DNA from: DATKUK01 sp035530655 | Lineage (GTDB): Bacteria; Planctomycetota; Phycisphaerae; UBA1845; DATKUK01 | DNA length: 64,000 bases | Assembly: GCA_035530655.1 (NCBI GenBank) | Contig: DATKUK010000067.1 | Span: forward strand, 45,441-109,440 | Direction of reading: 5' to 3' | Shown: one piece after another, positions 8,368 to 17,185 of the stretch | How positions within the stretch are numbered: position 1 is the first letter of the stretch | Layout: each line of letters begins with the position of its first letter | Notes under the pieces: model-generated | Database searches by the model: none | Seen by the model: the letters and a program-made list of their open reading frames with translations, nothing else | What the model was told of the DNA's origin: nothing | Program-made: the position numbers and the translations under genes

Positions 8368-9795
8368 CTAGTCTGCTTCGGAAGGCTCCTTTTCCGGTTG
8401 CTCCTCGGGCGTCACCCCGACGCGGGTTGCGTCATCTTGGTCTTGCTGCTGGCCGATGTCGGTCTCGGCCTGGTCGACGGCGGCAGCATCCTGATCGGGG
8501 GCCTCAGCGTCCGTCGGCGGCTGGTCGGGTTGTTGCTGTTCGCTGAGTTCGCCGCGCAGGGCGGCCAGGGCAGTCTCGGTTGCCTGTTTCTCGGCCGACT
8601 GGCGTTCGGTTCGCTCGCGCTCGGCCTGCTCTCTGGCTGCCCGCATCTCGGCTGCGATGCGCTTGGCGTGCTCGGCGGCGATCGCCACGGTATTTGCGGC
8701 CAGCTCTTCGCTCATGCCCAGCTCTTTCTGCATCGGCTCAATCCCGACCTCCTCCACGTCCATGAGCGAGACCATGCCCATAGCCACCATCTTGTCGATC
8801 ATGACGTCCTCGACGCCATCGATCTGTCGAAGGGTCTTCTCCAGGTCATCCAGGCCTTTGTTGTATTCGGCTGGCGTGAGGATATCGACGTCCCACCCGG
8901 TCAGCCGGGCTGCCAGACGTACGTTCTGACCGCGCTTGCCGATGGCCAGCGACAACTGGTCCTCTGCTACCACGACGGTGGCCCGCCCCAACTCGAAGCA
9001 GAGGGCAATCTCCTGCACCTCGGCCGGTTTGAGGGCGTTGCCGATGAGGATCTGAGATGACTCGTTCCAGCGAACGATGTCGATCTTCTCGCCGCCCAGC
9101 TCTTCGACGATGTTCTTGATCCGGCTACCGCGGACGCCCACACACGCGCCGACGGCGTCGACCTTCATATCGATACTGGAGACAGCCGCCTTGGTACGGT
9201 ATCCCGCTTCACGAGCCAGGGCCTTGATCTCGATGATCCGCTCGGCGACCTCGGGCACCTCCAGCTCAAAGAGCCGCCGGATCAGATCGGGGTGCGAGCG
9301 AGAAAGGATGATTCGCACCTGATGGGGCGCCTCGCGGACATCCAGCACGAGCGCTCGGATCCGTTCGCCCGGATGGTGCATTTCACCGGGGATTTGCTCG
9401 CTGCGGGGCAGGAAGCCTTCGGCCCGTCCGATGCTGACCACCAGGGCGCCGCCCTCGAACCGGGACACAGTACCCGTGACGATGGTGCCCTTGCGCTGGA
9501 TGAACTCCTCGAAGATGCTGCCCCGCTCGGCCTCGCGCAGCTTCTGAATCATTACCTGCTTGGCGGTCTGAGCGGCGATGCGACCCAGCTCCTTCATGTC
9601 CACCGCCTGCCCGTCAAGCAGGGCGCCGATCTCGCCCGTCATGCGGTCGATGTCGACCTTGACATCTTCGGCCTCGGCGTACGCTTTGCGCACGGCTGAG
9701 ACCATCGCGGCTTCGAGATCCTGGAGAACCAGCTCTTTCTCGATGTTCTTATCGCGGCTGATGCTCTCGACCAGCCGAAGTAGTTCCTGACTCAT
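8368..9795 (-). CDS. nusA: Transcription termination/antitermination protein NusA
   Basis: RNA polymerase-binding factor controlling pausing, termination and antitermination. 475 residues from the ATG at 9795; AAGGA is eight bases upstream, whereas the ATG at 9804 overlaps that SD. The order is an N-terminal polymerase-binding domain (LLRLVESISRDKNI), S1 domain (GTIVTGTVSRFEGGALVV), KH1 (VGACVGVRGSRIKNIVEELGG), KH2 (LAIGKRGQNVRLAARLTGWD) and a helical C-terminal part. It ends in a low-complexity Glu/Gln/Asp tail of about 90 residues instead of the two acidic repeats of enterobacteria. It is the first gene of the operon running left. Confidence 0.95.
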   Translation of the reverse strand: MSQELLRLVESISRDKNIEKELVLQDLEAAMVSAVRKAYAEAEDVKVDIDRMTGEIGALLDGQAVDMKELGRIAAQTAKQVMIQKLREAERGSIFEEFIQRKGTIVTGTVSRFEGGALVVSIGRAEGFLPRSEQIPGEMHHPGERIRALVLDVREAPHQVRIILSRSHPDLIRRLFELEVPEVAERIIEIKALAREAGYRTKAAVSSIDMKVDAVGACVGVRGSRIKNIVEELGGEKIDIVRWNESSQILIGNALKPAEVQEIALCFELGRATVVVAEDQLSLAIGKRGQNVRLAARLTGWDVDILTPAEYNKGLDDLEKTLRQIDGVEDVMIDKMVAMGMVSLMDVEEVGIEPMQKELGMSEELAANTVAIAAEHAKRIAAEMRAAREQAERERTERQSAEKQATETALAALRGELSEQQQPDQPPTDAEAPDQDAAAVDQAETDIGQQQDQDDATRVGVTPEEQPEKEPSEAD

Positions 9796-9883
9796 ATGCT
9801 GCATCCTTGGTATGCAAATTCTGTACGGGTCACCGGCGCCCGCACTCGCCCAAATTGTACTGCCGACGGCACGTGGCCGCGGC

Positions 9884-9918
9884 TAAAGAAAAAGTGGGCC
9901 GATCCATCAGGCCCACTT
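9884..9918 (-). terminator. Rho-independent terminator after the ABC ATPase gene
   Basis: Perfect 9-bp stem AAGTGGGCC / GGCCCACTT (9892-9900 with 9910-9918) and a 9-base loop. On the minus strand it is followed by TTTTTCTTT. It lies about 125 bp after the stop of the minus-strand ABC transporter gene and separates it from nusA. The rest of 9796-10042 holds no gene that I can see. Confidence 0.85.
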
Positions 9919-10042
9919 GTCCGACCCGGATCCGATTCCGGGCATGACGGCGAGATGGTTCGCATCCGCTCAGCGCATCAGTGACCTCCCACTGATGCGC
10001 CCCAGCCCCGCAGGACCAACTCCAAGCCAGTGCCCAGGACGC

Positions 10043-11179
10043 TCAGCGTGCACTGGCGCCGACTCCGTCGAGGCTGACGTTCATGCCCGTTTCCCCGGGT
10101 TCAAACAAATGGACCCGTCCCATGTTCAGATACAGCGAGGCGCTCTGCCCCTCGCTGATCGCGGCATGAGAATCCACACGGCACACAATGTGGTCGTGCG
10201 ACTGGGTGGCTGTATAGACGTCCTTCTTGTCACCCAACAACTCGACCACGCTGACTTTCACCTTAATTGCGTTCTCCGTGCCGGCGAACGCTCCGTCGTT
10301 TCGATTCGACAGGCACTCCGGCCGAACGCCCAGCACTATCGGTTCGCCCACGCGTGAGGGCAAACTGGCGGCCAGGTCTTCCGGCAGACGAATCCGGTTC
10401 GTGCCTTCATCAAAGTATACGTGCCCGTTTTCGGCGAGCAGCCGGCCGGTGAAGAAGTTCATGGGCGGCGTGCCCACAAACCCCGCCACGAAGCGATTGA
10501 CCGGGCGCTCGTACACCTCCAACGGCGAGGCGCACTGCTGCATGAACCCGTCCTTCATCACCACCACCCGGTCGCCGAGGGTCATGGCCTCTTCCTGGTC
10601 GTGCGTGACGTAGATGGTGGTGGTCCGCAATCGTCGGTGCAGCTTCTTCAACTCGGCCCGCATCTCGACGCGAAGCTTGGCATCGAGGTTGCTCAGCGGC
10701 TCGTCGAACAGGAAGGCCTTCGGATCGCGGACGATGGCCCGCCCGACCGCAACGCGCTGCCGCTGCCCGCCGGACAGGGCCTTGGGTTTGCGCTCGAGCA
10801 GCTCCCCGATGCCGAGGAGTCTGGCGGCGTCGCCCACCTTTTGGCGGCGCTCGGCCTTGGGCACCCCGCGCAGCTTCAGCCCGAACTCCATGTTCTTGTA
10901 CACCGTCATGTGCGGGTATAGGGCGTAGTTCTGGAAGACCATGGCGATGTCACGGTTCTTGGGGGGCACGTCGTTGACGATGCGGCCGCCGATGCTGATG
11001 GTGCCCTCGGTGATCTCCTCAAGCCCAGCCACCATCCGTAGCGTGGTGCTCTTGCCGCAGCCGGAGGGCCCGACCAGGACGATGAACTCCTCGTCGGCCA
11101 CGTCCAGGTCCATATTGCGCACAGCCTGGACGCCGCCGGGAAAATCCTTGCTCACATTGTCCAGAACCACCCTGGCCAT
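10043..11179 (-). CDS. ABC transporter ATP-binding subunit, MalK/UgpC type
   Basis: 378 residues from the ATG at 11179, with AAGG eight bases upstream; longer upstream frames are rejected because the domain starts here (MARVVLDNVSKDF). It has Walker A GPSGCGKSTT (37-46), Q-loop VFQNYALYPHMTV, signature LSGGQRQRVAVGRA, Walker B FLFDEPLSNLD and H-loop YVTHDQ. The C-terminal third is an OB/TOBE-type regulatory region (VGTPPMNFFTGRL, VLGVRPECL, LGDKKDVY). This is the ATPase class serving CUT1 sugar importers, often shared by several permeases (MsmX/UgpC style). No permease or binding protein lies next to it, so the substrate is unknown and it may be such a shared ATPase. Confidence 0.92.
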   Translation of the reverse strand: MARVVLDNVSKDFPGGVQAVRNMDLDVADEEFIVLVGPSGCGKSTTLRMVAGLEEITEGTISIGGRIVNDVPPKNRDIAMVFQNYALYPHMTVYKNMEFGLKLRGVPKAERRQKVGDAARLLGIGELLERKPKALSGGQRQRVAVGRAIVRDPKAFLFDEPLSNLDAKLRVEMRAELKKLHRRLRTTTIYVTHDQEEAMTLGDRVVVMKDGFMQQCASPLEVYERPVNRFVAGFVGTPPMNFFTGRLLAENGHVYFDEGTNRIRLPEDLAASLPSRVGEPIVLGVRPECLSNRNDGAFAGTENAIKVKVSVVELLGDKKDVYTATQSHDHIVCRVDSHAAISEGQSASLYLNMGRVHLFEPGETGMNVSLDGVGASAR

Positions 11180-11412
11180 CGAGGTAACCTTATGTCCCAA
11201 GCGATGTTGCGCAGAGCCACCAAACAAACCAGCCATTATAAGGTCCCCGGGGCGGCTGTCAACGGGCTTGCAGGCCTTCGTCAGCCGGTTGGCCTGCACC
11301 ATCGTCCCAGCCGAGCGACAGACGGTGAGGGTGGCGCGGCGGGCAGGCGGGCCAGAATGGTGGCCAAGTGAGGGGGCAGGATCTGAGAGACGCCCCTGGG
11401 CGTCTACGAGGC

Positions 11413-11705
11413 TCACGGCGCATGCCGGTACGGGCGTCGAGACTGGTAGAGGCGGGCGCGGGCGGTGATTCGGTCGACGAAGGCGGTGTCGTCGGAGGTG
11501 GGGGCAAGGTGGGCGGCCTGTCGCGCGGTGGCGAGGGCCTAGTCAAATTGGCCGGCTTCGGCGTAGGCGGCGGCGAGCCACGCGCCGGGCACGGCGAGTC
11601 GTCGTCTCAGACGAAGCTCGCGCGCAGCGCCGGCGTGTAGGCTGCTGCCACCAGCGCAATGATCAGGGCGCCCCAGAGGACTGTTCTCGCGCGACGGGTA
11701 AGCAT
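11413..11705 (-). pseudogene. Collapsed remnant of a membrane/TPR (PMT-type) protein
   Basis: From the ATG at 11705 the frame reads as a membrane N-terminus (WGALIIALVAAAYTPALRA) then SFV-stop-DDD, where related PMT/TPR proteins commonly have FVWDDD, so TGG has probably become TGA. A second frame directly downstream reads WLAAAYAEAGQFD-stop-ALATARQAAHLAP and ends ITARARLYQSRRPYRH, a typical TPR C-terminus of the same protein type, with a TAG at 11539-11541. The two ends of a large protein therefore lie about 100 bp apart, with the middle deleted and at least two nonsense changes. The family name is from memory of similar proteins, not a search. Confidence 0.65.
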
Positions 11706-12252
11706 CACGCAATCAGTCTAAACCAGGTTATCGCGGGGGGCCAACAACGTCTGTGCTGGCAGCCCAAACCCATTCGTGCAAGCATGCCAGAACTGTCAGG
11801 CGGACGCAGCGGCGCCACGCGTCGTGATGTATAAGGCGGGAGAGGTCTACTCAAAATCGGCTTTTGGCACTCTGCAGTGCAGCAAGATGCGATTGACTGC
11901 GCCCAAGTCGGAGGCCCCCGGATCGAAGCTTTCGCCGAGCCACCCGGGGCCTCTCGTCGCGGAACAGGGGGACGTTCTTGTGCAGGAAGCTGCCGGCCCA
12001 GCGTGCTCCGCGCAGCGATGCGTCCAGGCCCGCCGTCTGGCAGAAGAGCATCAGACCCCAGCGATAGTACAGATGGCGAAGCCAGGCGAACGGATTTGCC
12101 CCAACGGCCAACTCTGGCACGAAGCGCGATGGGCCGCCTTGACGCATGGCGATATGATACTTCGGCGCTCGCGCTCGCTCCACGGGCACAAGCCATTTGT
12201 CCTGGGAGGTGGGTTTCCTGACTATCGCCGATTGAGTTGGCCCGGAGGATCA
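11706..12252. other. 547-bp stretch without a secure gene
   Basis: No strong SD, known domain or RNA family is seen. One minus-strand frame (about 11851-12189, GTG start) has protein-like composition, including NPFAWLRHLYYRWGLM and LRGARWAGSFLHKNVPLF, but no recognised family. It may be a further decayed piece of an older gene, like the pseudogene next to it. Confidence 0.3.
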
Positions 12253-14934
12253 CTACGGGCCGATGAAGCTGCCCATGAAGACGGCGAAGTCGGCCAGGTC
12301 GCAATCATTATCGCCGTCGAGGTCGGCGTCGGGGTTGGGCGACAGTTGGCCAGGCCCGTTCAGCGAGGCTTCCAACATTGCGTAATCGTCGCGGTCCACG
12401 TCGCCGTCGCGATCGAGATCGCCGAGCGGGTAGCACGAGCCGTACGCCGACAGATCGCTCTCCAGCAGGTCCGAAGGCACGCCGTTGCCGTCGGACAGCC
12501 CGGCCAATCCGTCGAGCGCGCCGATCGTCAGCCACGTGATGCGGATCCTGCCGTCGTAGAACATCTCGATCTGGAAGCTGTTGGTCTGGAGGGCAAGGAA
12601 TTCGGGTACGCCGTCGTAGGTTACCGCGGCGCGATCGCTTAGCTGCTTGACCGATACCGTGCCGAAGAGCGAAGGATCGAGGTCGTCGAACAGACCCGAT
12701 ATCCGCGGCAGCGAGAAATGGGCGGCGAACGACTCGTCGTATTCGGAATCCCCGCTGCCGAACGTAACGTAGCCGTTGGTGGCGACGTAGAACGATGAGT
12801 AATTCTGTCCGTACAGATGTACGTTCACGCCGCCCGTGAGGATGACTCGCACCGATGTGTCGGTCATCAGCGTGATCACGGTGCCTCCGGTCGGATCGGT
12901 GGGAAAGTCAGTGGCGGGCTCGACGCAGGCGCGGTAGAAGGCCGGCGAGCCGTCCGGGGTGAACGTGATCATCAGGTTGTCCAGATCATTGTCGTTCGCA
13001 GTGAACTGTTCGGTGAAGGCGTCGATGGCGACCTGTCCGGCCACCGCTTGAGCGTGGGCCGGCGCGGAGTATCCGTCCAGGCCGTAGAACGCCCAGGCCG
13101 AGTAGTAGTATCGCGTGCCGATCGTCAGCGGGCCGTCCACTTTCGAGCTGCCAAGGGCGTCGTAGACCAGATTGCCATCGTTCGGATCGGCCGGGAAGCC
13201 CGCCGTGCTGCGACGGATGACAATGCTGGTCAGGCCCGGGTCGGCGGGGTTCGTCCAGCTAAGTGAGATATCCGGATCGCCGTCTGACGCGACCGCGAGG
13301 AAGTCCGACACACCTTGGGGAGGAGGTTTGATTTCGACGGCCAGGCAGGCCTGCTCGAGGTTATCGCGCTGGGCCTGCGTCCAGCCCAGGTTGACGGCCG
13401 CCTGGGCGACGGCGAAGTAGAGGTCCGCGTAGTCCGAGGCCGGTGTGAGAAGGCTAATCTGACATTCGTAAAACAGTTCCGCCGTCATGGCGACGCCCAT
13501 GCCGGCGATGTTGTAGCCGTTGAACGTATCGCCGTCGGTCAGCAGATAGCACAGCTTGTTGCCCACGCCGCTGTTGATGTGGACTCCGCCGTTGTCGTCG
13601 GGTCCGGTGTAGAAGTTGGGGCTGCCCATGCGGTCGGGATCGCCGAAGGCGGGCGGGTCGGCCATGTCGCGGATGGCATCGATGGGCAGATCCTCGCCCA
13701 TCAGCCATCGTACCTCGGGCGCGTCGTTGCCGGCTGCGTTGGACTGGTCGATCCACTCGCCCCACATATCCGAGAGCGATTCGTTAATGGCTCCGGACTG
13801 ATCGGAGTAGATCAGGTTGGACTCATTCTCCGTCACGCCGTGGGTCAGTTCGTGCCCGACCACATCGTCCACTGTGTAGCCCTGGCCGAAGTACATCCGC
13901 GAGCCGTCCCAGAATGCGTTGGGGAAGGGGCACGGGTAGAAGAGAAGGCAATAGCGCACGGTGGCGCTGAGTTCGGAGCCGGCATCGTCAAGGCTGTCGC
14001 GCCCGTGCACGTTGAAATAGAAATCGTACGTGTCGCCGAAGTAGTCGTAGGCTAAGTCGGCGTCGGCAATGCCCGACGCGGGCTGGCCCTCGGATCGCAC
14101 CAGCGTGCCGGGGTCGGCAAAGAACTTGTTGTCCGCGTCGTAGATCGAGCGGTTGATGGCGTCGTGAATCAACGGGTAGCGAAAGGCAAGCCGCCCGGTG
14201 TGGGCGTCGACCAGCACCACTTCCTTGACCGCGGGCGGGCCGACATTACTCACCTCGGTCTGCCAGACCAGTTGCGGATCGCCGCCTCGCCCGAGGACCG
14301 AAGGCGCGTACACCATCAAGACTGCCGGCGACGCGCGTAGCTCGAGTTCTGCATTCTCGGCGGCCAGCAATGCGATCGCTGCATCTTGCGCACGGCCCGC
14401 TTTGATCGCCGGACGCGTGGACGGCGAGCCGGAATCCAGCCTTTCGACATTGCGCAGGATGTCGCTCAGGACACACTCCACGCCGCCCGAGTTGTCGACC
14501 TGCACCATGACGCGTGCACCGAACACCGCGATGCCGTCGTACGTCTGCTCGAAGTGGACGTTGGATCGGTGTGCCCCGGACCTGACGCGGACGGCTTCGA
14601 ATCCGACGGCTGGGCTGGCGGCAACCAGCAGATCACGCCACTGCTCAAGGAAGATCCGCGCACGCTGGGCCGGTCCGGCCGCCGGGGCCGACGGTGTAGA
14701 GAAGTAGGCGGACGGTGGGGCAGCCAGAAAACGTAGGTGGCCGCTGCGGGTTCGCGCTACACGAGGTGCTTCGTGGGGGGGCGCACCCCGCAGGGAGCGC
14801 ATCAGGTTCGTCGTATCCTGTGCGTCGGTTGCCGCCGCCAGCAAGGCGACGAGCAGCAACGACGTGCACAACAACCGACCGCCAGTTGCGATGCCGTCGA
14901 GGCCCGCCCGACCGGATACGGTGAGCCCAACCAT
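12253..14934 (-). CDS. Secreted M4 (thermolysin-like) metallopeptidase with C-terminal dockerin
   Basis: 893 residues. The ATG at 14934 is chosen for the GGAGG nine bases upstream and the signal peptide (LLCTSLLLVALLAAATDAQ) that follows. An FTP/PepSY-type propeptide region precedes the catalytic domain. Zinc site HELTH is at 361-365, followed by the glutamate in GAINESLSDMWGE, and the later HINSGVGN carries the catalytic His. After the peptidase come an Ig/FN3-like stretch and a jelly-roll-like region. The last 60 residues hold two dockerin calcium repeats (GDLDRDGDVDRDDY and DADLDGDNDCDLADF). It is likely an extracellular protease attached through dockerin. It is monocistronic, with tandem 13-bp repeats just upstream. 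Confidence 0.92.
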   Translation of the reverse strand: MVGLTVSGRAGLDGIATGGRLLCTSLLLVALLAAATDAQDTTNLMRSLRGAPPHEAPRVARTRSGHLRFLAAPPSAYFSTPSAPAAGPAQRARIFLEQWRDLLVAASPAVGFEAVRVRSGAHRSNVHFEQTYDGIAVFGARVMVQVDNSGGVECVLSDILRNVERLDSGSPSTRPAIKAGRAQDAAIALLAAENAELELRASPAVLMVYAPSVLGRGGDPQLVWQTEVSNVGPPAVKEVVLVDAHTGRLAFRYPLIHDAINRSIYDADNKFFADPGTLVRSEGQPASGIADADLAYDYFGDTYDFYFNVHGRDSLDDAGSELSATVRYCLLFYPCPFPNAFWDGSRMYFGQGYTVDDVVGHELTHGVTENESNLIYSDQSGAINESLSDMWGEWIDQSNAAGNDAPEVRWLMGEDLPIDAIRDMADPPAFGDPDRMGSPNFYTGPDDNGGVHINSGVGNKLCYLLTDGDTFNGYNIAGMGVAMTAELFYECQISLLTPASDYADLYFAVAQAAVNLGWTQAQRDNLEQACLAVEIKPPPQGVSDFLAVASDGDPDISLSWTNPADPGLTSIVIRRSTAGFPADPNDGNLVYDALGSSKVDGPLTIGTRYYYSAWAFYGLDGYSAPAHAQAVAGQVAIDAFTEQFTANDNDLDNLMITFTPDGSPAFYRACVEPATDFPTDPTGGTVITLMTDTSVRVILTGGVNVHLYGQNYSSFYVATNGYVTFGSGDSEYDESFAAHFSLPRISGLFDDLDPSLFGTVSVKQLSDRAAVTYDGVPEFLALQTNSFQIEMFYDGRIRITWLTIGALDGLAGLSDGNGVPSDLLESDLSAYGSCYPLGDLDRDGDVDRDDYAMLEASLNGPGQLSPNPDADLDGDNDCDLADFAVFMGSFIGP

Positions 14935-14971
14935 GTTCACATTCCTCCCGCAACCGAAGGCGCTCGTTCTA

Positions 14972-15006
14972 ATGCGCATAGGTGATGCGCATAGGTGATG
15001 CGCATA
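14972..15006. repeat. Three phased ATGCGCAT palindromes, 13-bp period
   Basis: ATGCGCATAGGTG occurs twice in tandem, and a third ATGCGCATA follows. Each unit contains the 8-bp palindrome ATGCGCAT. The array ends 38 bp upstream of the metallopeptidase start codon, inside its probable promoter/leader. It could be an operator array or a simple tandem expansion; no known regulator is assigned. Confidence 0.6.
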
Positions 15007-15230
15007 AACAACCATAACCGGCCTGACAGGTCATTGTAGGCGTGGCGTCTGCGCGCGGACGGAGGTTCTCCAGCCAACCGCACTGTTTGCGGCGTTGGTT
15101 GAACGGTTGGTCGGACAGATGCTGCACACGCCGTCCCATAATCATGGGTCGAGCGAGTGTGCGCTGACGTGTTGCGGCGTTGGGCGGAGATGGCGTTTGG
15201 GTGGTTGCCCGAGCTGTGCGGGAGCACCAA

Positions 15231-15257
15231 GAAAAAGGGGCCCGCCGAGGGGCCCCG
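15231..15257 (-). terminator. Rho-independent terminator after the RRM gene
   Basis: Stem GGGGCCC / GGGCCCC (15237-15243 with 15249-15256), followed on the minus strand by five T and a C. It lies about 135 bp past the RRM stop codon. The remainder of 14935-15391 apart from the 13-bp repeats shows no gene. Confidence 0.75.
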
Positions 15258-15391
15258 AATTACCATGAGCAGAACGTACCAACCCGAGCGTCGGCCACAT
15301 GAGCCGAGCCGTTCTCACGATCGAAGACGGCCAAACGCTGGCGTCTGCCCGTCGGTGGTTTTTAAGCCTTCTGCGAACAGTCCTGGGACGG

Positions 15392-15721
15392 TTACCAGCG
15401 CCGCCCGCCGCCGCCACCGCCGCCTGGGCCGCCGCGACCTCGCGGGCCGCCGCCGCCGCCGCCGCCGCCACGGCTGGTCTTGGGCCGGGCTTCGTTGACG
15501 GCGAGGGTCCGACCGGCTATCTCCTTGCCGTTGAGGGCCTCGATGGCTGCCTTGGCCGCCGCGTCATCGGCCATCTCGACGAACCCGAATCCGCGGAGGC
15601 GCCCGGTTTCACGGTCGGTGATGAGGTTGACACTGTCCACATCGCCAAACTCGGCGAATAGCTGCCGCACCTCCTCCTCGGTTGCCTCGTACGAAAGGTT
15701 TCCCACATAGATATTGGCCAC
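15392..15721 (-). CDS. RRM-type RNA-binding protein with Gly-rich tail
   Basis: 109 residues from a GTG at 15721, with CAGGAG eight bases upstream; the GTG gives VANIYVGNLSYEATEEEV, the standard N-terminus of small bacterial RRM proteins. RNP2 is IYVGNL and RNP1 is RGFGFVEM, with the aromatic residues intact. The last 25 residues are Gly/Arg-rich (RGGGGGGGGPRGRGG). Comparable proteins in cyanobacteria and planctomycetes bind single-stranded RNA and are often cold-induced; the RNA targets here are unknown. It is a single-gene unit with its own terminator. Confidence 0.93.
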   Translation of the reverse strand: MANIYVGNLSYEATEEEVRQLFAEFGDVDSVNLITDRETGRLRGFGFVEMADDAAAKAAIEALNGKEIAGRTLAVNEARPKTSRGGGGGGGGPRGRGGPGGGGGGGRRW

Positions 15722-15944
15722 GGGACGATCTCCTGCCAGATTGACTGATTCGAAGGCTAACGGAGGTGTGGCGACATCGCCATCAGAATGGACCCCAACG
15801 AAAACCGTCGGACAGTCGAACGTGCGGAAGATAATCTGGCAAGGCCCGGCTGTCAAGCACCAATCTCGCCGGCCGCGGCGGTGTAAAACCTGGGCGCCCT
15901 CAGGGGCCAGCCGCCCGCGTGCGGGGCGGGACAAGATACACGCA

Positions 15945-17042
15945 TCACATGCTGCCAGCGGACTGCGGTGCGGCTTGAAGCGGCGGGAGTGCAGGGCGCG
16001 GCGGGCCGTCTACACGCTCATATCGCTGCGCCCACTCCGCGAAGCGTCGCCACCCAGGCCAACGGCCTGTACCCAGTTGCTGGCCTGCCCACGGCAGCGG
16101 TATGGGACAACCCCGCGCAAATACATGTTGCAGGCCGTTTTGCGCCAGCGTCAGTTCAATCGGCCGTCCGGTCGTCGCGACCGTGATGCGCCCATCGGCC
16201 AGGCTGAGCACTTGGCCGGGCCTTGCGCTGACGGCTGCCGCCTGCCGAGCCAGCCGCGCGCCGGCCACCTCGATTCGCCCCTCTCGCCACACCACGGCGC
16301 AGCATCTCAATCGGATAACGCGCAGGATGAGCCAGGGCGGGGCGTTCCAGTCGACGGCTGTACACCCACGCGGGCCAAAGCACTTTTCCCAGCTGAAGTC
16401 AAACGCCTCGTGATGGTTCTGCGGGCGCCTCGGCACGCACCCGCGGCGGAACGCGCGGATGACGCACCGGTACATGGGGCGCAGCAGCCGAGCGGCCTTC
16501 GCGCAGACTCGTTCCTCGGTGTCGGTCGGAAAGATCGGGATCTTGCGCTGGAGGATGACATCGCCTGTATCGATGCCCTCGTCGATGAAGTGGACGGTCA
16601 CACCCGTATGGGAGAGCCCGGCCACCAGCGCGCCAGGGATCGGGTCGGTGCCGCGCAGGTACGGCAAGAGGGAGATGTGCGTGTTGATGCAGCCGAGAGG
16701 CGGCGCCTCGAAGACCTCGCGGCGAAGGATGCCCCAGCGTGACACGACGATGAGGTCGACGCGGCGCCCGCGGAGCAGTTCCATGAACTGCGGGCTGTGG
16801 GCGTCCTCGATTTGAAAGACCTTGCCGGCGATATTAGCGGGCCACCGTATGCGTAGGGCGATGTGCATGCGCATCCGCCAGGTGCGGAGGCGATCGGTCG
16901 GGCAGGTGCTCGGCTCGACGATGGCGGCAAGCGTCCCGCCGGCGTCCAGGATTCCGCGGACGATCGGCAACTGGAAACAACTCGGATGGGAAAGCAGCAA
17001 CACACGAACGTCGCGGCCGCCGTTGCCTCGCGAAGATGTCAT
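15945..17042 (-). CDS. Formyltransferase family protein
   Basis: About 365 residues from the ATG at 17042. No good SD is visible there, so the start is uncertain; longer frames would overlap the neighbour. The N-terminal half matches the formyltransferase fold: RVLLLSHPSCFQ, the catalytic Asn/His in CINTHISLLPYLRGTDP, and the aspartate in GVTVHFIDEGIDTGD. These correspond to Asn, His and Asp of methionyl-tRNA formyltransferase. The C-terminal half differs and ends in a Trp/Arg/Pro-rich tail. Absence of a clear tRNA-binding domain favours a sugar-nucleotide or small-molecule N-formyltransferase over fmt. The substrate is unknown. Confidence 0.75.
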   Translation of the reverse strand: MTSSRGNGGRDVRVLLLSHPSCFQLPIVRGILDAGGTLAAIVEPSTCPTDRLRTWRMRMHIALRIRWPANIAGKVFQIEDAHSPQFMELLRGRRVDLIVVSRWGILRREVFEAPPLGCINTHISLLPYLRGTDPIPGALVAGLSHTGVTVHFIDEGIDTGDVILQRKIPIFPTDTEERVCAKAARLLRPMYRCVIRAFRRGCVPRRPQNHHEAFDFSWEKCFGPRGCTAVDWNAPPWLILRVIRLRCCAVVWREGRIEVAGARLARQAAAVSARPGQVLSLADGRITVATTGRPIELTLAQNGLQHVFARGCPIPLPWAGQQLGTGRWPGWRRFAEWAQRYERVDGPPRPALPPLQAAPQSAGSM

Positions 17043-17185
17043 AGGACGCGACACAAAGCGCCCCCGAATCGGCGATGCTTGCCCGCAGAGCCAGGATGCA
17101 CCATTGTTTCTTCGGCTGGACAGCGTGGTTCCTTCAGAAATGGGCCTTCGTGGCCATTGGCCCGCATCGCCCGTGACACGTTCGC

